Assembly: GCA_964650975.1 (NCBI GenBank)
Contig: CAZYWA010000544.1
Span: 1 to 5,369, forward strand
Direction of reading: 5' to 3'
Source of the DNA: CAZYWA01 sp964650975 [NCBI: uncultured bacterium]
Lineage (GTDB): Bacteria; JADJOY01
Length of the DNA stretch: 5,369 nucleotides
The position numbers were made by a program, and so were the translations under genes. The notes beneath the pieces were generated by a model. It had not been told where the DNA came from. It did not search any database and was given only the letters and a program-made list of their open reading frames with translations. How positions within the stretch are numbered: the first letter of the stretch is position 1; every line of letters starts with the position of its first letter. Shown here in pieces: positions 1 to 5,369 of this stretch.

Positions 1-138
1 CTCGCGAGCCGCTTGCTACTCTTCCAGCACCCCCGCGAACTTCGTCATTCCTTTGCCGACCTCGCACACCGCGGTAGCCCTCTCGACCGGCGAGCCCACG
101 AGCGGCGGCGCAAGCTGGCGTCCGCGACGGACCCATCC
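1..138. other. Left-edge leader, no confident gene
   Basis: No confident gene is visible here. Two forward frames stay open from the left edge. One is in phase with the radical SAM gene and has a possible TTG start at 13, giving a 42-residue Arg/His-rich extension unlike the family. The other ends in a TGA at 140-142 that overlaps the ATG at 139 as ATGA, the pattern expected if an upstream gene were translationally coupled to it. The third forward frame stops at 75-77. Both open frames have similar G/C content at third positions, so composition does not decide between them. The stretch may be spacer or the tail of an upstream gene. Confidence 0.4.
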
Positions 139-1704
139 ATGAAGGTCACGTTCGTGGCGCTCGGCTCCGAGCAGCTCTCGGTGAGCTTGCTCGCGGCGCT
201 GGCGCGTCGCGATGGACATCAGGTGGGTCTCGCATTCAGCGCGGCGCTCTTCGACGATCGCTACTTCGGCATCCCGGCGCTCGCCCGCTGGGTCGACGAT
301 CGCGCCGCCGCGGTCGCGGCCGTGGTCGAGCAGCGGCCCGACGTCCTGGCGTGCAGCGTGCTCACCGGCTCGTACCAGTGGATGCTCGGAATCGCACGCG
401 AGGCGAAGCAACGGCTGCCCGCACTCAAGGTCGCGTTCGGCGGTGTGCATCCCTCGGCCCTTCCCGAGCGCGTGCTCGCTCGGGAAGAAGTGGATTGCGT
501 GTGCATCGGCGAGGGCGACGAGGCGTTTCCCGCGTGGCTACGGGCGCTCGAGCGCGGTGGGCCCACGAGCCCCATCCCGAACCTCGCCTTCAAGGGCCGG
601 GAAGGTCAGACCGTCTTCGGCCCCCGTGCGGCCTTCATCCAGGATCTCGACCGGCTGCCGTTCTTCGAAAAGACGCTCTGGGAGGACCATCTCCGTGTGG
701 TCGATCCCTACCTCACCATGGCATCACGTGGGTGTCCCTATCGGTGCACGTTCTGCTTCAACAGCTTCTTCGCCGAGCTTCCCGGAAGGGGTTCGGGACG
801 CTACGTGCGGCAGCGCGGCGTCGAGCACATGATGGGCGAGCTGGTGGCCGCGAAGCGCCGCTACGGCCGGTTGCGCTTCATCGATTTCCAGGACGACGTG
901 TTCACCGTCGACAAGGAGTGGCTGCGTCCGTTTCTCGCGCGCTACCGCCGCGAGATCGGCGCGCCGTTCCGCTGTCTGGTTCATCCTCGATACGTGGACG
1001 CCGACATCGCCCGCTGGCTCGCGGAAGCCGGCTGCGTGTGGGTGCAGATGGGCGTCCAGACCATCGACGACGAGTTCAAGAGCCGCACCCTCAAGCGCCA
1101 CGAGACGATGACCCACGTGTCGCGCGCGATCGATGCGCTGCGCCGCCAGCGCCTTCACGTGCAGGTGGACCACATCCTGGGTCTTCCGGGCGAGCCGGAG
1201 GACGCGCAGGAGCGCGCGCGACAGATCTACGCCGCCCACGCTCCCTCGCGAGTCTCCACCTTCTGGGCCACGTACTTCCCGGGAACCGTGATGCTTCGCG
1301 AAGCGGTCGCCAGCGGCATCGTCAGCGAGGCCGACGCCGAGGCCTTCAACGACGGGTATCTGCCCCTGATGCGCAACGCGGTGGCGCTCGTCGCCGGTGC
1401 CGAGCGCGAGCGCGACTTCCGGGCCTACGATCTGATCTTCCGGCTTCTGCCGCTGCTTCCGGCGCGCTGGCGGGGGCGAATCGGTCCCCGAGTCTTCCGC
1501 AAGCTGCCTCCGGCGGTCACTCAGGCGCTCGCGTACGCGGCCGACATGCTGGCCGGACTCGGGCTCGACCGCTACGAGGAGCGCGCTTATCTCCGGCACT
1601 ACCTTCACCACCTCGCGAAGTTCGCGCGGCGGCGTCTGGGGTTCTCGCTGGCTCCGGCGACGCTGCGGCCGGTCGGCGCGGACGTGGTGCTGGCTGGGTG
1701 CTGA
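139..1704 (+). CDS. B12-binding domain radical SAM protein
   Basis: The 521-residue protein has the two-domain layout of the cobalamin-binding radical SAM family (COG1032/BchE-like). Residues 1-140 form a Rossmann-like B12-binding domain beginning MKVTFVALGS, with the family signatures GGVHPSALPE (101-110) and VDCVCIGEGDEAF (118-130). It lacks the DxHxxG cobalamin-ligand motif, as BchE-type members commonly do. Residues about 190-400 form the radical SAM barrel, with the 4Fe-4S motif C199-x3-C203-x2-C206 in RGCPYRCTFC, then FQDDVFT (250-256), MGVQTID (304-310) and DHILGLPGE (344-352). The C-terminal 100 residues are helical, rich in Arg and hydrophobics, and unassigned. The ATG at 139 was chosen because it starts the B12 fold exactly. 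GACGGA at 126-131 is a weak ribosome-binding candidate 7 bases upstream. Family members do methylations, ring closures and rearrangements on lipids, tetrapyrroles and natural products. The substrate cannot be read here, and placement beside glycosyltransferases only suggests an envelope lipid or glycan. Confidence 0.9.
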   Translation: MKVTFVALGSEQLSVSLLAALARRDGHQVGLAFSAALFDDRYFGIPALARWVDDRAAAVAAVVEQRPDVLACSVLTGSYQWMLGIAREAKQRLPALKVAFGGVHPSALPERVLAREEVDCVCIGEGDEAFPAWLRALERGGPTSPIPNLAFKGREGQTVFGPRAAFIQDLDRLPFFEKTLWEDHLRVVDPYLTMASRGCPYRCTFCFNSFFAELPGRGSGRYVRQRGVEHMMGELVAAKRRYGRLRFIDFQDDVFTVDKEWLRPFLARYRREIGAPFRCLVHPRYVDADIARWLAEAGCVWVQMGVQTIDDEFKSRTLKRHETMTHVSRAIDALRRQRLHVQVDHILGLPGEPEDAQERARQIYAAHAPSRVSTFWATYFPGTVMLREAVASGIVSEADAEAFNDGYLPLMRNAVALVAGAERERDFRAYDLIFRLLPLLPARWRGRIGPRVFRKLPPAVTQALAYAADMLAGLGLDRYEERAYLRHYLHHLAKFARRRLGFSLAPATLRPVGADVVLAGC

Positions 1705-1735
1705 GCGCAAACCGCGTTGCGCCGCCGACCCGGCG
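1705..1735. terminator. Hairpins in convergent gap, possible terminator
   Basis: The 41-base gap between the two convergent stop codons contains two adjacent perfect short hairpins. GCGCAA (1705-1710) pairs with TTGCGC (1717-1722) around a 6-base loop. CGCCG (1723-1727) pairs with CGGCG (1731-1735) around a 3-base loop. Neither is followed by a T-run on either strand, so this is not a canonical intrinsic terminator. The position right after the stop codon makes a transcription-end role for the radical SAM gene and the facing glycosyltransferase possible, but short GC-rich hairpins also arise by chance in such DNA. Confidence 0.25.
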
Positions 1736-1745
1736 AGCGTGGTCC

Positions 1746-2480
1746 TCAGGAGTCGCGCGAGGCCGCGGGATGACCGACCCGTGAGCGCGAACGCTCGCGC
1801 CAAGCCACCACGGCCTCTCGTGCGGTCGCTGCCATCAGCCGCGGCTTCAGGAAGTTCGACGGCCGCGATGGGCCGGTGCGCAGCGTGACCGGGATTTCTC
1901 CGAGACGCAGGCCTCGCTCGCGGGCGCGCAGCAAGATCTCGGCGTCGGCGAAACCGTGGCTGGAATCGAGAGGCCGGCCGTCGAGCACGCTGCGCGGAAA
2001 AAGCTTGAACGAGCAGTTCACATCCTGGAGCGCGAGCTCGAAGCAGGCACGCATCGCGATGGACCAGAGCGACGTCAGTACCCGCCGGGTCCAGGGGCGG
2101 GAGCCCGGCGGACGGATGCCCACCACCACGTCGGCGGATCCCAGGGCCGCCACGAACCGGGGCGCGTCGGACAACGGATACGAATGATCGCCGTCGGTGT
2201 AGAGCACGTGCGAATGGCGCGCGGCCAGGATTCCCGTCGAGAGTGCCGCGGCGAGTCCCCGGTTGCGTTCGTGGGCGAGCGCTCTCACCACGGCGAATCG
2301 CGCGGCGGCGTCGCGCGCGCGAGCGCCCGAGTCGTCGGGCGAGCCGTCGTCGACGAGCACGATCTCGTAAGGCAGGCCAAGCGGAGCCAGCGACTCGATC
2401 GCATCCTGGACGAGCGGCTCGACGGTCGATGCGTCGCGATAGAGCGGCACGACCAGCGACAAACCGGTGGGTGGCGGCAC
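1746..2480 (-). CDS. Family 2 glycosyltransferase, DPM1-like
   Basis: Counted from the GTG at 2480, the protein has 244 residues. It carries the GT-A fold signatures of family 2: SLVVPLYRD (8-16), YEIVLVDDGSPDDSG (38-52) for nucleotide-sugar binding, HERNRGLAAALSTGI (70-84), and YTDGD (94-98) with the metal-binding DxD. DVNCSFKLF (153-161) matches the usual D-x(4)-FK-type acceptor-side motif of polyprenyl-phosphate sugar transferases. No membrane helix is seen, so it resembles soluble DPM1-type enzymes, which move mannose or glucose from a nucleotide sugar to a polyprenyl phosphate at the cytoplasmic face. The exact sugar and lipid are not readable. The frame stays open upstream to an ATG at 2642, but that part would overlap the divergent membrane-protein gene and carries no family signature. 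A GTG at 2561 (271 residues) is the other plausible start. No clear ribosome-binding site precedes either. It ends 41 bases from the convergent radical SAM gene. Confidence 0.88.
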   Translation of the reverse strand: MPPPTGLSLVVPLYRDASTVEPLVQDAIESLAPLGLPYEIVLVDDGSPDDSGARARDAAARFAVVRALAHERNRGLAAALSTGILAARHSHVLYTDGDHSYPLSDAPRFVAALGSADVVVGIRPPGSRPWTRRVLTSLWSIAMRACFELALQDVNCSFKLFPRSVLDGRPLDSSHGFADAEILLRARERGLRLGEIPVTLRTGPSRPSNFLKPRLMAATAREAVVAWRERSRSRVGHPAASRDS

Positions 2481-2575
2481 GGCGTGAGGCTCGCGAATCC
2501 GGCGCGGGAGAGCAAGACGAGACTCGCGTGCCGGCCGTGCCCGGACCTCGCCGCAGGTCACCCGGCCGCACCGTG
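2481..2575. promoter_or_regulatory. Divergent intergenic region with inverted repeat
   Basis: These 95 bases lie between the diverging starts of the GT2 gene and the large membrane-protein gene and must hold promoters for both if each is transcribed separately. A perfect inverted repeat, GACCT-CGCCGC-AGGTC, occupies 2544-2559, about 17 bases before the forward start. Two near copies, CGTGCCGG and CGTGCCCGG, lie side by side around 2527-2544. No convincing -35/-10 pair is visible on either strand. If the GT2 gene begins at its alternative GTG at 2561, most of this region, including the inverted repeat, would be coding. Confidence 0.35.
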
Positions 2576-4594
2576 ATGGCGGCGTCGCCTTCTCCATCGG
2601 TCGCATCCACGCCACGGACGGCGCCGCGCTGGGCGCTGGCACTCGCCTATGCGGCCCACGTGACCCTGCTGCTCGCGGTCTTCCCGCCCCGTGACATGGT
2701 CCGCGACGCGCCTTGGTTCGCCGACGATTTCCCGACCCGCTTCCGCTTCGCGCTCACGCAGGCGCGGTTGCTCGAGCGCGGGTGGCTGACCGGGTACGAC
2801 CCGGGCTTCGCCGCGGGTTTTCCCGAGTGCCGCCATCTGCCCGCCGGTGGTCACGTCTTCCAGCTCGCTCTGGCGCTCTTCGGTGCCCACATCGGCTACG
2901 CGCGGGCGTTCAACGTGATGTGCGTGCTGCTCACCGCGTCGTCGCTGCCGATCCTCGCATGGGCCGCGCGAGCCGCTGGACTGGAGGCCGCGGCGTCGTG
3001 GGTACCGCTGGTGGCTTTGCCGGTGGTCTGGACCGGCCTCCCGTTCTCGTTCCCGCTCACCGGCAACGCGATGTGGCTGGCGGCATCGGCGATGGCGATC
3101 GCCACCGCCGCGGCCTATCGCCGATTCCTGGTCTCTGGATCGACGCGGGACGGGGTGGTCATCGCGCTCGGAGCCGCGGCCATCGCGACCGTGCACGAGG
3201 TCGGCGCGAGCGTGGTGCTGGGCTTCGCGATCCCGTGGGTGGTGGTGCGCGCGGGTCGCCTCGATCGTCGACGGCTGCTCGGGACGGTCGCGGCGCCGCT
3301 CGTGGCCACCGTCCTCAACCTCTACTGGCTGTGGCCGTTCGTGGCGCGGCGGGAAATCGCCGATTCGTACGGCAGCGGAACCGTGGAAGTGCTCGACGCG
3401 ACGTTCACGGCGTTCACGCTGGTCTACCCAACCGGCCTTCCGGTGTTGCTGGTGCTCTACGGTCTGGCCGTGATGGGCTTCCGCAGGCTCGGCACGCGGG
3501 CCCGTCCCGAGGGAACCCGGCTGCTGCTCGGCACGCTGGTCGCTCTGCCACTCGCGTTTTCGTTCGGCGGATACCTGTGGAAGGTCACCGCATGGACCGA
3601 GCCCTACCGGTTCGTGGTGCCGGCGACCCTGGCGCTCACGTTGCTCGCGTCGATCGGCCTGGCCGAAGGCGACGGCGTCTGGGCCGACCGCTGCCGCAGG
3701 ATCGGACCGTGGGCGAGTCCGATTCTCGCCGCGCTGTTGCTGGCGCTCTGCCCGAGCAACCCGAAGATTCCGCTCCATTCCGGCCTCACGAAGGAAGCAC
3801 GTGAGCTGGTGAGCCTGCTCGCGACGCGGGCCGATCCCGATCGCCGCCTGCTGCTCGAGAACTCGGGCTGGGAATACCCGCACGGCTCTTGGCTCGAGAA
3901 CCTGGCCGATCCCGGCCACCATTATTTCGGGACGCATCTCCCGTCGATGCTTCCGGAGCTCACCGGTCTCGAGCTCTTGAACGGCGCCGAGATCGGCAAG
4001 CCGTTCATCCGCCACGAGACCGTGCGCTTCGAGAGCCACGAGCTCGAGGATCGCCCCATCGCATCGTGGAACGTGGCCGAGCTACGTGAGGTTTTCGATC
4101 GTTACGCGGTGGGTGCCGTGCTGGCGTGGAGCGACGAGTCGCGCGCGGCCCTCGCCAAGGTTCCGGAGGTGCTGACGCCGAGCGGCGGCAGCGGCGCGTT
4201 CAGGCTGTTTCAGGTGGTGAGCCCGTCGTCGAGATTCGTGGCCGGGTCGGGAAAAATCAGCTCGTCCCTCGATCGAATCGAGCTCGACGATCTCGAGCCC
4301 GAGGGCGGACGGGTCGTGCTGCGCTACCACTTCGATCCGGCTCTCGAGAGCGACCCGCCGGTTCGTCTCGAGCGCGTCGAGGTTCCGGAGGATCCGGTGG
4401 GGTTCGTCGCGCTGGTCGACCCGCCGCGGCACGTGCGTCTCGGGTTCCATGTCCAGGAGCCGCCGCTCGCGCCATCGGCGTTCGGGCTCACGTCACCCGA
4501 CGAGGGCGCGGCCTCGGCAACCAGACGTCGGGGTGCTCCGAGCCGGCCGGTGCGTAGTGGCGCTCGATCAGCGCACGAATGCCCGGGTCGATGA
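2576..4594 (+). CDS. Polytopic GT-C / PTPS-related-type membrane protein
   Basis: The 672-residue protein from ATG 2576 (or the adjacent GTG at 2573) has about ten membrane helices: near 19-37, 92-104, 111-131, 141-158, 165-181, 194-224, 234-256, 280-302, 314-333, 345-363 and 378-392 (some may be re-entrant). A soluble domain fills the remaining 280 residues. After helix 1 comes a loop with the acidic D50-D51 in PWFADDFPTRF, then LLERGWLTGYDPGFAAGFPE (65-84). This matches the first outer loop of PTPS-related/YfhO-like GT-C membrane proteins. TEPYRFVVPATLAL (341-354), the LPELTGLELLNG stretch (459-470) and FDRYAVGAVLAW (507-518) also fit that family. Residues 566-622 look like its C-terminal beta-rich domain. 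Such proteins are thought to transfer sugars from polyprenyl-phosphate donors outside the membrane, although activity is rarely shown. The frame is open upstream to 2243 but that part opposes the GT2 gene and has no signature. Residues from about 637 lie antisense to the next gene and are Arg/Ser/Ala-rich, so the natural end is uncertain. Confidence 0.8.
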   Translation: MAASPSPSVASTPRTAPRWALALAYAAHVTLLLAVFPPRDMVRDAPWFADDFPTRFRFALTQARLLERGWLTGYDPGFAAGFPECRHLPAGGHVFQLALALFGAHIGYARAFNVMCVLLTASSLPILAWAARAAGLEAAASWVPLVALPVVWTGLPFSFPLTGNAMWLAASAMAIATAAAYRRFLVSGSTRDGVVIALGAAAIATVHEVGASVVLGFAIPWVVVRAGRLDRRRLLGTVAAPLVATVLNLYWLWPFVARREIADSYGSGTVEVLDATFTAFTLVYPTGLPVLLVLYGLAVMGFRRLGTRARPEGTRLLLGTLVALPLAFSFGGYLWKVTAWTEPYRFVVPATLALTLLASIGLAEGDGVWADRCRRIGPWASPILAALLLALCPSNPKIPLHSGLTKEARELVSLLATRADPDRRLLLENSGWEYPHGSWLENLADPGHHYFGTHLPSMLPELTGLELLNGAEIGKPFIRHETVRFESHELEDRPIASWNVAELREVFDRYAVGAVLAWSDESRAALAKVPEVLTPSGGSGAFRLFQVVSPSSRFVAGSGKISSSLDRIELDDLEPEGGRVVLRYHFDPALESDPPVRLERVEVPEDPVGFVALVDPPRHVRLGFHVQEPPLAPSAFGLTSPDEGAASATRRRGAPSRPVRSGARSAHECPGR

Positions 4595-5369
4595 ACTCGT
4601 AGAGCGGATGGCGGATCACGGCGCCGACGCGCCCGCTGGCGATCGCCGAGATCACCGCCGCCTCCTCTCGCGCGTAGACCGACGGCCGGTAGACCCAGGG
4701 CCGGAATTGCTGGAAGCGGCCGGGAAGGGGACGGAAGGCTTCCGTGCCGAAGCGGCCGTCGATCACCGGACGGTTCTCCGGGACGTTCCGGAGCACGAAG
4801 GCCAGCCGCTCCAGCTGCTCGTTTCGTCCGCTCTGATCCTCGGGGACGAGGAGCGCCGGCGCCAGCGCCGCGGCCACGGCGATGCCGGCGGTCACGAGCG
4901 ATCCGCTGCGGCGCAGCAGCCGCGCGGCGCCGCTCGCGAGCAGCACCGAGGGGAGCAGCAGCATCTGCGTCACCACGACCGCCGACACGACGATCTGCGC
5001 GATGTACGCGATCGACGCCAGCCACACGGCGCTCCAGCTCCCATCGGCGCGGTCGTCCCGGCCGGGACGGTCGCGTACCAGCGCCAAGACGCCCAGGACC
5101 AGCGCCAGAGGCGCAAGGCCGACGATTCGCTCGAGCAAGAAGATCTTGTACCCGGTCAACCGCGCGGGATCGAGCCACCGGTATCCGGTGGTCAGGAAGA
5201 CCTCCAGGTCCGCGGTCGAGATCCAGCCGCGCAGGGCCAGCCCCGCCGCGATCGTCACGAAGGGCGCGATCGTCGCGAGCACGTAGCCGGCCAGCGGCGC
5301 CGCGCGCGCGTTCCAGGGCTCATCGCTCGCGTCGCGACGCTGTCGCGCCGCGGCCCACAGCGTCGCCAG
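4488..5369 (-). CDS. GT39/ArnT-like membrane protein, C-terminal part
   Basis: Only the last 293 residues are in the window. The frame is open to the right edge, so the N-terminus and the usual catalytic first outer loop are missing. Membrane helices are seen at about 25-48, 82-98, 113-131, 133-152 and 157-176 of the visible part, followed by a roughly 115-residue soluble tail. TQMLLLPSVLLASGAARLL (134-152) sits where GT-C enzymes of the PMT/ArnT (GT39) group carry their Q-Y-x-L-P-type helix. The tail has LERLAFVLRNVPENRPVIDG (186-205), then EEAAVISAIASGRVGAVI (235-252), ALIERHYAPAG (266-276) and VWLPRP (282-287), the common closing pattern of such proteins. A polyprenyl-phosphate-sugar-dependent transferase acting outside the membrane is the likely role, but the specificity and exact family cannot be fixed without the N-terminal half. 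Its last 107 bases overlap the end of the facing membrane-protein gene. Confidence 0.72.
   Translation of the reverse strand: MATLWAAARQRRDASDEPWNARAAPLAGYVLATIAPFVTIAAGLALRGWISTADLEVFLTTGYRWLDPARLTGYKIFLLERIVGLAPLALVLGVLALVRDRPGRDDRADGSWSAVWLASIAYIAQIVVSAVVVTQMLLLPSVLLASGAARLLRRSGSLVTAGIAVAAALAPALLVPEDQSGRNEQLERLAFVLRNVPENRPVIDGRFGTEAFRPLPGRFQQFRPWVYRPSVYAREEAAVISAIASGRVGAVIRHPLYEFIDPGIRALIERHYAPAGSEHPDVWLPRPRPRRVT

Noticed and set aside
13-138. TTG start for the radical SAM gene
   Set aside because: It adds 42 basic residues before MKVTFVALGS, which is itself a typical beginning of the B12-binding fold.
351-1784. Forward open frame (477 codons) in a second phase across the radical SAM gene
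   Set aside because: It is Arg/Ser/Gly-rich and without motifs. The overlapping in-phase frame has the complete B12 and radical SAM signatures.
2243-2575. N-terminal extension of the forward GT-C-like gene
   Set aside because: This in-frame part is Arg-rich, lies antisense to the conserved N-terminal half of the GT2 gene, and precedes the natural first membrane helix. The ATG at 2576 is far more plausible.
724-2610. Long reverse-strand open frame (628 codons) antisense to the radical SAM gene and out of frame with the GT2 gene
   Set aside because: Its translation is Arg/Ala/His-rich with no family motif, while the opposite strand and the other reverse frame carry clear domain signatures. 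Stop-poor antisense frames are expected in GC-rich DNA.
2481-2642. N-terminal extension of the GT2 gene to an ATG at 2642
   Set aside because: It would run into the start of the divergent membrane-protein gene and adds 54 residues with no fold signature before a standard GT-A beginning.
3853-3901. Repeated CTCGAGAAC pair inside the GT-C-like gene
   Set aside because: Both copies encode L-E-N within a coding stretch and are explained by codon preference. There is no sign of a functional repeat.
2558-4039. Reverse-strand open frame (493 codons) opposite the GT-C-like gene
   Set aside because: The translation is rich in Arg, Gln, Glu and His with no hydrophobic core or motif, typical of the antisense of a membrane-protein gene.
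4324-5178. Second reverse-strand frame (284 codons) over the right-hand membrane-protein gene
   Set aside because: It is very Arg-rich with no membrane segments, whereas the other reverse frame gives clear helices and a family-like tail.
1-5369. tRNA, rRNA, CRISPR array, insertion sequence or riboswitch
   Set aside because: No cloverleaf, regularly spaced repeats, transposase motif, terminal inverted repeats or B12-riboswitch-like box could be seen on either strand, including upstream of the B12 enzyme.

Overview
The window is a GC-rich bacterial chromosomal segment with strong G/C preference at third codon positions. It holds four long genes on alternating strands (+, -, +, -), so it is two convergent pairs back to back rather than one operon. 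Sequence alone does not fix the phylum. The style (GC-rich, weak Shine-Dalgarno sequences, scattered single-gene glycosyltransferases) would fit several environmental lineages, and any narrower call would be a guess.

Layout. Positions 1-138 hold no gene that can be assigned with confidence. Positions 139-1704 (+) encode a B12-binding-domain radical SAM protein with an intact CxxxCxxC cluster motif. After a 41-base convergent gap containing two small hairpins, 1746-2480 (-) encodes a soluble family 2 glycosyltransferase of the dolichyl/polyprenyl-phosphate sugar synthase (DPM1-like) type. A 95-base divergent spacer at 2481-2575, with a short perfect inverted repeat, separates it from 2576-4594 (+). 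That gene encodes a large polytopic membrane protein with GT-C / PTPS-related (YfhO-like) architecture: about ten membrane helices followed by a large non-membrane domain. Its last 107 bases overlap, tail to tail, a second polytopic GT-C-like (GT39/ArnT-like) membrane protein at 4488-5369 (-), which runs off the right edge.

How the genes may work together (inference). The GT2 enzyme could charge a polyprenyl phosphate with a sugar at the cytoplasmic face. The two GT-C-like membrane proteins could use such lipid-linked sugars as donors on the outer side of the membrane. The B12 radical SAM enzyme could modify a lipid or glycan in the same surface pathway, but nothing in the sequence identifies its substrate. 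The least ordinary points are the orphan B12 radical SAM enzyme beside a lipid-linked glycosylation set, the long convergent coding overlap with a tail that looks antisense-derived, and the strict strand alternation. I do not see a clearly new system, mobile element, CRISPR array or RNA gene.
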